In this document: positions 38,299 through 46,872 of the stretch, in pieces
Layout of the letters: each line of letters begins with the position of its first letter
How positions within the stretch are numbered: the first letter of the stretch is position 1
Assembly: GCF_016724845.1 (NCBI RefSeq)
Contig: NZ_CP068082.1
Coordinates: 2,852,001 to 2,916,000, forward strand
DNA: 64,000 nucleotides
Source: Sphingobacterium spiritivorum
GTDB taxonomy: Bacteria; Bacteroidota; Bacteroidia; Sphingobacteriales; Sphingobacteriaceae
Direction of reading: 5' to 3'
Made by a program: the position numbers and the translations under genes
Notes under the pieces: generated by a model
What the model was told of the DNA's origin: nothing
What the model saw: the letters and a program-made list of their open reading frames with translations, nothing else
Database searches by the model: none

Positions 38299-40215
38299 CT
38301 ATTTCTTAAGTTTTTCAGCTCCTTCTACAATTGTCTGGACAATGTTGGGATCCTGTAATGTAGAGATATCTCCGAGATTGGATACTTCACCTTCTGCAAT
38401 TTTGCGAAGGATACGTCTCATAATCTTTCCTGATCTTGTTTTCGGAAGTTCAGGTACAAACTGAATAATATCCGGTTTGGCAATTGCTCCGATGATACGT
38501 GTAATGGTCTGCAGAATATCCTGACGCGTACTGTTCTCGTCAATATGATGATTTGCGATAACGAATGCATAAATACCCTGTCCTTTTACCGGGTGCGGGT
38601 ATCCCACAATCGCTGACTCGACTACATCAGAGTGCATATTGATGGCATTCTCTACTTCTGCTGTACCGATGCGGTGTCCTGACACATTCAATACATCATC
38701 GACACGACCTGTGATTTTGTAATACCCTTCAGGACTACGGTAACATCCGTCTCCTGTGAAATACATGTTTTCATAAGTAGAGAAATACGTTTGGCGACAT
38801 CTTTCATGGTCACCCCACGTTGTACGCAGCATACCCGGCCAAGGAAATTTGATACACAAATTTCCGGAAACATCATTTCCTTCTATCTCATTTCCGTTTT
38901 CGTCTACCAGCACCGGCTGTACACCCGGTAAGGGTAACATGGCATATCCCGGTATTGCAGGAGAGATGCCGGCAATAGGAGCAATAAGGTGTCCCCCGTT
39001 TTCCGTCTGCCACCATGTATCTGCGATAGGAGCTTTCCCTTTTCCGATTTTATCGTGAAACCAGTGCCAGGCCTCTTCATTGATCGGCTCACCTACTGAT
39101 CCCAGTTTTTTAATAGAAGAAAGGTCTTTGTTGTCAACAAACTGATCTCCGAATGCCATCAGCGAACGGATTGCTGTAGGAGCAGTGTATAAGATGTTTA
39201 CTTTGAATTTGTCCACAATATCCCAGTATCTGCCGGCATCAGGGTATGTAGGCACACCTTCGAACATCAGAGAAGTAGCTCCCTGAGATAAGGGTCCGTA
39301 GACGATGTAAGTATGCCCTGTGATCCAACCGATATCTGCTGTACAGAAATATACTTCTCCCGGTTGGTACTGGAACGTATTCGCAAAAGTATATCCTGCA
39401 TATACCATATAGCCACCTGTCGTATGGACGACACCTTTAGGCTTTCCTGTAGATCCGGAGGTATATAAGATAAATAAGGTATCCTCTGCATCCATTTCTT
39501 CAGCAGGGCAAGCAGGGTTTCCCTGTGTTTCTACTTTTTTGATTTCATCTTCCCACCATACGTCACGCCCTTTGATCATAGATACCGGTGTGCGGGTTCT
39601 GGTCAGTACGATTACTTTTTCTACAGACTTGCACTGCATCAGTGCGTCATCCACAATACTTTTCAGTTCGATGGTTTTATTTCCACGGAAACTGCCATCA
39701 GAGGTAACGACCAGTTTACACTGTGCATCCGTAATACGATCTGCAATAGACTGAGCCGAAAATCCTCCAAATACAACAGAGTGAATGGCACCTATACGGG
39801 CACAGGCTAATACCGCAATAACCAATTCAGGAACCATAGGCAGATAGATACAAACACGGTCGCCTTTGCTGACATTGTTATTCTTAAGGACATTCGCAAA
39901 TTGCTCTACTTTAGCAAGCAATTGCTTGTATGAAAGGATTCGGTGTGCTTCATTCGGATCATTTGGTTCCCAGATAATAGCAGGTTTGTCTCCCAGGTTA
40001 TAAATATGACGGTCCAGGCAGTTTTCTGTGATATTTACCTTTCCTCCCTCAAACCACTTAATCTTTGGCTCCTTAAAATTCCAGTCCAGTACATTTGTCC
40101 ATTTACGTTTCCAGAAGAAATTTTCGGCAACCCCCGCCCAGAAATCTTCCGGATTTTCTACACTTTGTTTGTAGACATCCTGATATTCTTCAAATGATTT
40201 AATTTGTAGACTCAT
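38299..40215 (-). CDS. acs: Acetyl-CoA synthetase (acetate-CoA ligase)
   Basis: The enzyme converts acetate, ATP and CoA to acetyl-CoA through acetyl-AMP. The 638-aa protein has the adenylate-forming P-loop (TLFILYTSGSTGKPKGVVHTTGGY), the YCTADIGWITGHTY-type motif (here FCTADIGWITGHTYIVYGPL), ADTWWQTENGGH, the YFTGDGCYR hinge region and the C-terminal acetylatable Lys motif TRSGKIMRRILRK. The ATG at 40215 (MSLQIKSFEEYQ) is chosen; a start 12 codons earlier at 40251 is open but atypical. It is transcribed away from the UbiA-like gene. Confidence 0.95.
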   Translation of the reverse strand: MSLQIKSFEEYQDVYKQSVENPEDFWAGVAENFFWKRKWTNVLDWNFKEPKIKWFEGGKVNITENCLDRHIYNLGDKPAIIWEPNDPNEAHRILSYKQLLAKVEQFANVLKNNNVSKGDRVCIYLPMVPELVIAVLACARIGAIHSVVFGGFSAQSIADRITDAQCKLVVTSDGSFRGNKTIELKSIVDDALMQCKSVEKVIVLTRTRTPVSMIKGRDVWWEDEIKKVETQGNPACPAEEMDAEDTLFILYTSGSTGKPKGVVHTTGGYMVYAGYTFANTFQYQPGEVYFCTADIGWITGHTYIVYGPLSQGATSLMFEGVPTYPDAGRYWDIVDKFKVNILYTAPTAIRSLMAFGDQFVDNKDLSSIKKLGSVGEPINEEAWHWFHDKIGKGKAPIADTWWQTENGGHLIAPIAGISPAIPGYAMLPLPGVQPVLVDENGNEIEGNDVSGNLCIKFPWPGMLRTTWGDHERCRQTYFSTYENMYFTGDGCYRSPEGYYKITGRVDDVLNVSGHRIGTAEVENAINMHSDVVESAIVGYPHPVKGQGIYAFVIANHHIDENSTRQDILQTITRIIGAIAKPDIIQFVPELPKTRSGKIMRRILRKIAEGEVSNLGDISTLQDPNIVQTIVEGAEKLKK

Positions 40216-40417
40216 ATTATTTTTTGGTTTATACTTAATTATATTTGTCACTTATCGGAATCAGACAAATATTTATTCAAATTGTCCATTTTGGATAAAT
40301 GAAGCACTAATTTACTTTTTTTGCAACGAAATATCAATTTTTAAAACCCTTATACCGAAATTTATGTGTCCCTATAACACGATTGTTAGAGGTTCATTAA
40401 GAAACAGGCAGAGCCTT

Positions 40418-41287
40418 ATGAAATTTATCAGACAGCTGTTTTATATATCTATCTACACCAACCTGCTTATTGCATTGGCAGCGATGGCACAGTGTGCACT
40501 GACGTATTATGTCTTCAGTCAGCCGATGAACTATGCCATTATTCTGGTAGAAGGGGCAGCCACCTTAATGCTTTACAATTTTAGTTTGTTATGGTCCAGA
40601 CCTAAAAATCCGCAAGAATCCAGATTTGCACGTACCAGATGGGTCTTTGGAAATGAATGGGTATTGTGGCTCAACACCATTATAGCTGCCGGAATATTGC
40701 TGTACTGCCTTTTTCAGATACACTTCAATTCCTTCTTATTTCTGGGTGTCATTGGTTTGCTGAGTGTATTATACGGTTTTCCGGTATTTCGATATCAGGG
40801 GCGCAGGGTAGGATTAAGACAATTGCCAGGAGCAAAGATTTTTCATATCGCACTGGTGTGGGTCTGCAGTAGTGTCATCCTTCCCTATATTGAATTGTTT
40901 AGCGAGGGGATTATAATCGATACACGATTGTTGGGAGCATTAGCCGTATTAAAATTTCTTTTATTAATTATCTGTACGCTGCCTTTCGATATTCGGGATA
41001 TTGCACAGGATTCGTATTATCATCTCAAAACATTACCTAACATGTTGGGAGAGAAAAAAGCAAAAAGATTATGTTATGCCTTACTTCTTATCCATATTAC
41101 CTTGATAGCAGTTACAGGATATAACCCCGGAATTGTACTGGGCTTGTTGCTGACGGATATACTCATTGCTGCTTTTTTAAAGTTTTTTGTTTTCCGCAAG
41201 GAAGGCCATTATCACTATGCGTATCTGTTGGATCTTAGCCTGATACTACAGTTTGTGCTGGTATTTTTGACGGTTAACTTGCTCTAA
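40418..41287 (+). CDS. UbiA-like polytopic membrane protein
   Basis: The 289-aa protein has about eight hydrophobic segments. It keeps the second Asp-rich UbiA element (LPFDIRDIAQDSYYHLKTLPNMLGEKKAKRL), which binds diphosphate via Mg in UbiA prenyltransferases. The first motif (NDxxDxxxD) is not visible; its place is taken by YNFSLLWSRPKNPQESRF. It may therefore be a divergent or inactive prenyltransferase, or have a different substrate. The ATG at 40418 starts right before the first helix; an in-frame ATG at 40364 would add 18 residues. It converges with the dehydrogenase gene with 3 bp between stops. Confidence 0.7.
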   Translation: MKFIRQLFYISIYTNLLIALAAMAQCALTYYVFSQPMNYAIILVEGAATLMLYNFSLLWSRPKNPQESRFARTRWVFGNEWVLWLNTIIAAGILLYCLFQIHFNSFLFLGVIGLLSVLYGFPVFRYQGRRVGLRQLPGAKIFHIALVWVCSSVILPYIELFSEGIIIDTRLLGALAVLKFLLLIICTLPFDIRDIAQDSYYHLKTLPNMLGEKKAKRLCYALLLIHITLIAVTGYNPGIVLGLLLTDILIAAFLKFFVFRKEGHYHYAYLLDLSLILQFVLVFLTVNLL

Positions 41288-41290
41288 TAC

Positions 41291-42220
41291 TTATTTTAAG
41301 AATGTAACTACCTTTTCCGCAACGACTGCAGACAGTTTGTAATAACTATCAAAAGTCCAGCCGGCTACATGCGGACTTACCAGTACATTTTCCCGACTCA
41401 TCAGATCCTCAAACCAGGGCTGTTCGCCTAGGGAAGGGAACTTCTCTACAGGAAGAACATCAAATGCAGCAGCAATGATCCGACCGCTGTCAAGATTTTT
41501 CAATACCGCCGGAATATCAACAATACCACCTCTGGCACCCATCAAAAAGAAAATAGGCTTTCTGAAGTGGAATAAATATTCCTGATCAACCATACCTTTG
41601 GTTTCTCTGGTTAATGGAATATGGAAACTCAGAACATCTGCATATTTAACAACCTCCTCCATGGAGACCTCTCTGGCGTATTCATCTGAAAACCCGGTTT
41701 TATATTTGTCGTAAGCAATTACATTGACGTCAAATCCAGATAGTTTTTTTGCCATTGCCTGTCCGTTATTACCATATCCTATCAATGCTACCGTTCTCCC
41801 CTTCAGTTCATAACCGCGATTTTCTTCACGCAGCCATTGTTTGTTCTTTATCTGCTGATGGCTGCGATTAAGATGGTTCATAAGACTAAGCAGCATGCCG
41901 GTCATATGTTCACCTACAGCATCACGGTTCCCTTCGGGTGCATTGATCAGTGTAATGTTACGTGAAGCAGCGTAAGCTTCATCAATATTGTCCATGCCAG
42001 CTCCTGCCCGTGCAATAAAAGAAAGTCCGGGTACAAGATCCATAAAAGCGCTATCCACCTGAAATTTTGAACGGATCACAAGTCCCGAGTATTCGCTGAT
42101 TTGTTTTTCAGCCTCAATTCTTGTGATCTCCGGTTGGTAATCATATTCAATTCCGGCTTCCTGTAGTTTTTCCAGTAAAACTTCATGTACGTCATCGACG
42201 ATTAAAACTTTCGTACTCAT
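41291..42220 (-). CDS. D-isomer-specific 2-hydroxyacid dehydrogenase (SerA-like)
   Basis: This NAD-dependent enzyme of 309 aa has the catalytic-domain string GLVIRSKFQVDSAFMDLVPGLSFIARAGAGMDNIDEAYA and a Rossmann loop with GYGNNG in TVALIGYGNNGQAMAKKL. The usual catalytic His is in VSPHVAGWTFDS, where many relatives have Pro-His-Xaa-Gly/Ala-Gly. The substrate could be 3-phosphoglycerate or another 2-hydroxy acid; no ACT domain is present. It overlaps the upstream FAD monooxygenase gene by 4 bp. Confidence 0.88.
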   Translation of the reverse strand: MSTKVLIVDDVHEVLLEKLQEAGIEYDYQPEITRIEAEKQISEYSGLVIRSKFQVDSAFMDLVPGLSFIARAGAGMDNIDEAYAASRNITLINAPEGNRDAVGEHMTGMLLSLMNHLNRSHQQIKNKQWLREENRGYELKGRTVALIGYGNNGQAMAKKLSGFDVNVIAYDKYKTGFSDEYAREVSMEEVVKYADVLSFHIPLTRETKGMVDQEYLFHFRKPIFFLMGARGGIVDIPAVLKNLDSGRIIAAAFDVLPVEKFPSLGEQPWFEDLMSRENVLVSPHVAGWTFDSYYKLSAVVAEKVVTFLK

Positions 42221-43377
42221 CTTTTATTATTTATTTCCATGAAATCAACATTCAATAGCTTGTTCAGTTTGTATTGTTGAAGATTCTCCGGAAGAATTTT
42301 CATTAAAAAATTACGCACAGCTATCAGAACCGGGTTTTGCCATTGTGCTATTTTTCCGATAGTCCAGGACGTTTCTGTAATATATCGTGTTCTGGATAAT
42401 CTTCTTTTTTCGAAATCTACAAAAGCCTGTGCTATACTTTTGTCTTTCTTCAGTTCGTCTATAAGTACAGCAACATCCTCTATAGCCTGGCAGGCACCTT
42501 GCCCCATATTCGGAGTGGTTGCATGTCCGGCATCTCCCATTAACAGTATATTTCCGAAAGCTAGCTGATTCAATGGTTTAATATCAATAATATCGTTCCA
42601 TATAAGCTGGTTATCTTCCGTTTCATTTAATATCTGAGGGATAGGGTGGTGATAAGAAGCAAAATGTTTTCGAAGGTTTTCTATATTCCAGTTGCGGTAA
42701 AGCGGATTATTGGCTGTCGTGTTGATACAGGCATACCAGTAAATTTTATTTCCCACCAGTGGGGTCATACCGAATCTGCCTTTAGCTCCCCAGGTTTCAG
42801 ATCCCTTGTCCAGTTGTATGGTTGAATTGTCTATTGTAGCACGCCAGCAGGTGTAACCGGAGTATCGTGGTGCAGAAGAAGGAATCAGTTGCTGCCTTAA
42901 TGCCGATTTGACACCATCAGCGATCAGCAGATAGTCCGTCTCGATAGTGTGTCCGTTATCAAAAGTAACGATAATCTTTTCCTCATATTGTTGCACTTGT
43001 ATTGCTCTATAACCGAGGTGTAACGATGAAGAACTTATTTTCGAAAGCAAGTATTGATGAAGGTCGGCACGATGGATAGCAAAATTGTCCTGCTTGTAGC
43101 GTTGCGAAATGGAGGACGTATCCGGAGCAACCAGTATCTGTCCTTTTTCATCAAGAATATTATAATCGGGAAGCAGGTGTCCCAGTAACATTACCTCAGA
43201 CTTGAGTCCGAGATATTCCAGTGCTTGCATAGCATTGGCTGCAAGACCAAATCCGGCACCGATTCCCTTGAGTACTGGGGCACCTTCATAAACATCAGCC
43301 TGTATACCAATTTGCTGCAGACCAATGGCTGCGGTCAATCCGGCTACACCTCCGCCAATAATTGTAAAGTGCTTCAT
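42217..43377 (-). CDS. FAD-dependent monooxygenase (PHBH class)
   Basis: The 386-aa protein begins with a dinucleotide-binding fold (FTIIGGGVAGLTAAIGLQQIGIQADVYEGA). It has the second flavin-binding block GDAGHATTPNMGQGACQAIEDV, the GD fingerprint of aromatic hydroxylases, and a DG motif (YLLIADGVKSALRQQL). No substrate can be named; relatives include kynurenine-, salicylate- and TetX-like monooxygenases. It lies between rsmA (11-bp gap) and the dehydrogenase (4-bp overlap), which suggests one transcript. Confidence 0.88.
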   Translation of the reverse strand: MKHFTIIGGGVAGLTAAIGLQQIGIQADVYEGAPVLKGIGAGFGLAANAMQALEYLGLKSEVMLLGHLLPDYNILDEKGQILVAPDTSSISQRYKQDNFAIHRADLHQYLLSKISSSSLHLGYRAIQVQQYEEKIIVTFDNGHTIETDYLLIADGVKSALRQQLIPSSAPRYSGYTCWRATIDNSTIQLDKGSETWGAKGRFGMTPLVGNKIYWYACINTTANNPLYRNWNIENLRKHFASYHHPIPQILNETEDNQLIWNDIIDIKPLNQLAFGNILLMGDAGHATTPNMGQGACQAIEDVAVLIDELKKDKSIAQAFVDFEKRRLSRTRYITETSWTIGKIAQWQNPVLIAVRNFLMKILPENLQQYKLNKLLNVDFMEINNKR

Positions 43378-43388
43378 AGACCAGTTTT

Positions 43389-44168
43389 TTAATTCACAGC
43401 TGAAATTTCATTAGTCAATTGGACAAAATCTTCTACAGATAAGCGTTCAGCCCGTAATTCATATAACGGATTGTCGGACATTTTATCTTTTGGAACGACT
43501 CCTGAAAGAGAATTGCGCAAGGTCTTGCGTCGTTGGTTAAACCCTGCTTTGACTACCCGCCAGAATAGTTTTTCATCACAATCCAGCTCTTCTCTCTCAT
43601 TGCGTGTCATGCGGATTACACCGGAAAGAACTTTGGGAGGAGGAGTAAAGGCTCCTGCCTTCACTGTAAAGAGGTATTCTACATGGTAATAGGCTTGCAG
43701 AAACACACTCAGAATACCATATTCTTTACTACCCGCTTTGGCGGTACAGCGTTCAGCTACTTCTTTTTGAAACATGCCAGTCATTTGGACTACACGCTGC
43801 CGCTCGTCCAGGATCTTAAAAAGAATCTGAGAGGAAATGTTGTAGGGAAAATTTCCGATTACAGCCATTTTTGGGCCGAAATATTTTGAAAAATCCAATG
43901 CTAAAAAGTCACCGTGGATCAGGCGATCGCCTAATTCCGGATACTTATCCGCAAGAAATTCGATAGATTCGTCATCTACATCGATCAAATAAGTCTGATA
44001 TTCCGGTTTTTGAAGAAGAAAATCAGAGAGTACACCCATTCCGGGGCCTACTTCAAGCACATGTGAAAAGCCCAATTTAGGATCTAAAGCATCCACAATC
44101 TTCTGTGCTGCGTTTTTGTCGTTTAAAAAATGTTGTCCTAAATGTTTTTTTGCTCTTACCGTACTCAT
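43389..44168 (-). CDS. rsmA: 16S rRNA dimethyladenosine transferase (RsmA/KsgA)
   Basis: The enzyme dimethylates two adjacent adenines near the 3' end of 16S rRNA. The 259-aa protein starts KKHLGQHFLNDKNAAQKIVDAL. It has the SAM-binding VLEVGPGMGVLSDFL motif and the catalytic NFPYNIS (IGNFPYNISSQILF), followed by FQKEVAERCTAKAGSKEYGILSV and FTPPPKVLSGVIRM. Length and motifs are standard. It is the first gene of a three-gene minus-strand run. Confidence 0.96.
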   Translation of the reverse strand: MSTVRAKKHLGQHFLNDKNAAQKIVDALDPKLGFSHVLEVGPGMGVLSDFLLQKPEYQTYLIDVDDESIEFLADKYPELGDRLIHGDFLALDFSKYFGPKMAVIGNFPYNISSQILFKILDERQRVVQMTGMFQKEVAERCTAKAGSKEYGILSVFLQAYYHVEYLFTVKAGAFTPPPKVLSGVIRMTRNEREELDCDEKLFWRVVKAGFNQRRKTLRNSLSGVVPKDKMSDNPLYELRAERLSVEDFVQLTNEISAVN

Positions 44169-44302
44169 ATTGATCTCTTTGTGGCAAAGATAATCATCTT
44201 AGGGATGTGATAGGGCAAAAAACGTTTTTATTAATAGGCATAGTGTAGTGGATTTATAAAGAAAAAGCCTTTGGCGGATAACCAAAGGCTTTTTAAATTA
44301 AG

Positions 44303-44379
44303 TGGTGGAGATTACCGGATTCGAACCGGTCACCTCTTGCCTGCCAGGCAAGCGCTCTAGCCAAATGAGCTAAACCCCC
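44303..44379 (-). tRNA. tRNA-Ala (GGC)
   Basis: Read on the minus strand, the acceptor GGGGGTT pairs with AATCTCC. The G3-U70 pair is the alanine identity element. The D-arm is GCTC/GAGC, the anticodon arm CTTGC-CTGGCAG-GCAAG gives anticodon GGC, and the T-arm is ACCGG/CCGGT. CCA is encoded at 44303-44305, unlike in the initiator tRNAs of this window. Confidence 0.95.
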
Positions 44380-44480
44380 GATGGAAAGCCCAAATGTTAG
44401 AATTTTTTGTCGATTATCCAAATTAATTCCTCAGTTTCATTCATTAATACGAATTTGATAACCGAAGAGATTAGAACAGT

Positions 44481-44954
44481 TTATTTCAGAAGTGATTCCA
44501 AATAATTCTCACTGATAGATGGAACATGATAGTTAGGATCTTTACTATATTGTTCAGTATATCGGTTAGCTTCTTCTATACTGGAGTTAAATATAGTGTA
44601 GATTTCTTCGGAAATCCCGATTTCAGCTCCACTTTTAGCCTTTAATGTCATTTTGTTGTTGTTAGTGACGATATTGGAATAAAGTCTGTAAGCAACGGCC
44701 TTTAATTTTTTTCTTTCTTCAGGTGAAATCTTAGGATTCTGGAGAGACGTATTTTGTTTGAAATAGTTAACGTCAATATTTATAAAAGCATTTCCTTTTG
44801 CCAGTTTTTCTAATTCCGGATCTATAGAAGTGGCTTTATTCGCGGTCATATCGATTGGAATTAAACCAAATGCCGGGTTAGTATCGTCTTTTGCTTCTTT
44901 ACAAGAGAATATAGCAAAAAGAAGAGATAGTAGTAATGAAAATGGACGGTTCAT
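44481..44954 (-). CDS. Small lipoprotein, function unknown
   Basis: The 157-aa protein begins MNRPFSLLLSLLFAIFSCKEAK with a lipobox Cys at residue 18. The ATG at 44954 is chosen because it starts the signal sequence directly. The mature part is helical and charged, with no known motif recognised. It lies 31 bp downstream of the CBM14-like gene on the same strand, so both are probably co-expressed and exported. Confidence 0.65.
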   Translation of the reverse strand: MNRPFSLLLSLLFAIFSCKEAKDDTNPAFGLIPIDMTANKATSIDPELEKLAKGNAFINIDVNYFKQNTSLQNPKISPEERKKLKAVAYRLYSNIVTNNNKMTLKAKSGAEIGISEEIYTIFNSSIEEANRYTEQYSKDPNYHVPSISENYLESLLK

Positions 44955-44985
44955 AATGTTGAAATTAAAAAATTTATGAATACGG

Positions 44986-45513
44986 CTACCACGTAGCCAC
45001 AAATGATATAAAAGCGGCCGATGATCCTGTGCTTATACTGTAGTTATATACTAAGGGAGGAGTTCCGAATATGGAGTCACTTTTATTTATAGTCATTCCT
45101 GGAAATATTACACCTCCTGATAACAGTGAAATTCTACTTATTGAATACGTAACAGGAAGTATATTGAAGTTGGAAATAGCAATTGAAATGCTTTGTCCAC
45201 CATTAAATCGCCATGAGCTAGAGCTGTTGGGAGGATTTATAAGACTTGTGCTAGCGTTTCCGCCCAGTGATGTACGACATGGATGCCATGAAGGTAAATC
45301 CTGTATAGGTCTGCATTGTCCACTATCAAATCCCTTTTTATATGGACAACGCTGTATATACCATGTACCTTTTGCGCATATGTAAAATGTACGGCAATCC
45401 CAAGCATCGGTCATAGTGTCTCCGGTTTTACAATCTGCCTTTGCGGATTTAAAAATAAAAATACTCACAACAAAAAGACTGAAGTAATATGTTTTTGAGA
45501 TTAATTTTTTCAT
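44986..45513 (-). CDS. Secreted protein with a peritrophin-A/CBM14-like six-cysteine domain
   Basis: The 175-aa protein has a signal peptide (about 1-26, ending KSAKA). Residues 28-79 hold six cysteines (28, 40, 46, 56, 67, 79). The core C-x5-C-x9-C spacing, the aromatic FYIC, the KGTW turn and the CPYKKGFD string fit the chitin-binding type 2 (peritrophin-A, CBM14) pattern, which is best known from insects and other animals. The first spacing (11 residues) is a little short. The C-terminal ~90 residues are Ser/Asn/Ile-rich and beta-like (WRFNGGQSISIAISNFNILPVTYSISRISLLSGGVIFPG). Glycan, possibly chitin, binding is inferred. A lipoprotein gene follows 31 bp downstream. Confidence 0.7.
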   Translation of the reverse strand: MKKLISKTYYFSLFVVSIFIFKSAKADCKTGDTMTDAWDCRTFYICAKGTWYIQRCPYKKGFDSGQCRPIQDLPSWHPCRTSLGGNASTSLINPPNSSSSWRFNGGQSISIAISNFNILPVTYSISRISLLSGGVIFPGMTINKSDSIFGTPPLVYNYSISTGSSAAFISFVATW

Positions 45514-45665
45514 ACCTCTGTAGCTTTAGGTTAAATAATTGGGTGAATCTCATTACTAATATACAACGGTTGTTTCTAAAATAAAAATATTTACAAAAAA
45601 AAGTGAAATATTTTTTCGCAAATGTTTTTCTGATGATTTGACAACATATGCTGATGTTTTTTCGT

Positions 45666-45673
45666 TATTTTTG
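45666..45673 (+). promoter_or_regulatory. Probable -7 box of pdxA
   Basis: TATTTTTG matches TAnnTTTG exactly and lies 20 bp before the pdxA ATG, which predicts a very short leader. A TTG lies 25 bp further upstream, slightly far for a -33 element. Confidence 0.45.
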
Positions 45674-45693
45674 AAGCATTAAAGTAAATAATT

Positions 45694-46749
45694 ATGCGTG
45701 AGAAACTAAAGATTGGGATTTCTATTGGTGATGTTAACGGAATTGGCCTTGAAGTAATTATCAAGTCGTTGATGGATAATCGGGTTTTAGAATTCTTCAC
45801 TCCGATTGTTTATGGAAATACTAAAGTCGCTTCTTTTCATCGTAAAGCTATCGGAATAAATGACTTTAGTTTTAATGTGATCAATGAACCCGATCAGGCG
45901 AATCCAAAACGTGCAAATATGATCAACTGCTGGCAGGAAGATGTAAAGATTACGCTGGGAGAAGAAAATGAAACAGGAGGTAAATATGCTTTTTTATCGT
46001 TGGAAAAAGCTGTTGAAGATCTGAATGCAGGCAAAATAGATGCTTTAGTGACTGCCCCGATTAACAAGCATAATATTCAACAGGAAGGATTTCACTTTCC
46101 CGGACATACCGAATACCTGCAGGCAAGGACAAATGCAGATGACGTATTGATGTTTATGATCAGTGAAGAGCTGAGAGTAGGAGTAGTGACAGGGCATATT
46201 CCGGTTCATGAAGTTTCTGCTGCTATTAAAGAAGATGCGATCCTGCATAAATTGAGGATGATGAATGAGAGTCTGAAAACAGACTTTTGGATTCAAAAAC
46301 CCAAAATTGCCGTCTTAGGACTTAATCCTCATGCCGGTGATAACGGATTGATAGGTACAGAGGATCGTGATATTATCCGTCCTGCAGTAGAAAAGGCAAA
46401 TGAAGAAGGAATTTTCTGTTTCGGACCTTATCCGGCAGATGGCTTTTTTGCAAGTGATACCTATACCAAATTTGATGCTGTGCTGGCTATGTACCATGAT
46501 CAGGGACTTATTCCGTTCAAACATATTGCGTCAAGAACCGGAGTTAATTTCACGGCAGGTTTGCCGATTGTGCGGACTTCTCCTGATCACGGCACAGGAT
46601 ATGATATTGCAGGTAAGAATGTAGCCTCCCATGATTCCTTTATGGAAGCACTTTTTACAGCTACCCATATTGTACAACGTCGCCGCGAGCAGGCTGAGCT
46701 AACGGCTAATCCGCTGGCCTTCCGTAAGCTGAGCAAGGACCGCGACTAA
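45694..46749 (+). CDS. pdxA: 4-hydroxythreonine-4-phosphate dehydrogenase
   Basis: PdxA oxidises 4-phosphohydroxy-L-threonine in the DXP-dependent route to vitamin B6. The 351-aa protein has the family strings IGISIGDVNGIGLEVIIKSL, DALVTAPINKHNIQQEGFHFPGHTEYLQ (first metal-ligand His), LGLNPHAGDNGLIGTEDRDIIRPAVE and the end block VLAMYHDQGLIPFKH with TSPDHGTGYDIAGK. It is separated from cca by about 120 bp that hold a promoter-like box. Confidence 0.94.
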   Translation: MREKLKIGISIGDVNGIGLEVIIKSLMDNRVLEFFTPIVYGNTKVASFHRKAIGINDFSFNVINEPDQANPKRANMINCWQEDVKITLGEENETGGKYAFLSLEKAVEDLNAGKIDALVTAPINKHNIQQEGFHFPGHTEYLQARTNADDVLMFMISEELRVGVVTGHIPVHEVSAAIKEDAILHKLRMMNESLKTDFWIQKPKIAVLGLNPHAGDNGLIGTEDRDIIRPAVEKANEEGIFCFGPYPADGFFASDTYTKFDAVLAMYHDQGLIPFKHIASRTGVNFTAGLPIVRTSPDHGTGYDIAGKNVASHDSFMEALFTATHIVQRRREQAELTANPLAFRKLSKDRD

Positions 46750-46830
46750 TATTTTTTTGACACTGACTTTATCAATACGCTTCGTAAACAGTCTTGTTTG
46801 CCAGGCGTGCTGATTTATAATAAAATTCCT

Positions 46831-46838
46831 TACTTTTG
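46831..46838 (+). promoter_or_regulatory. Probable -7 box of cca
   Basis: TACTTTTG matches TAnnTTTG and lies 35 bp before the cca start. Confidence 0.45.
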
Positions 46839-46872
46839 CAGACTTAATGGTTTTTGAGAACCGTGGCAAGCT

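Noticed and set aside
41291..44168. A catabolic cluster from the dehydrogenase plus FAD monooxygenase
   Set aside because: Only two enzymes are present, downstream of housekeeping rsmA, with no transporter or further pathway genes; the overlap may be only compact packing.
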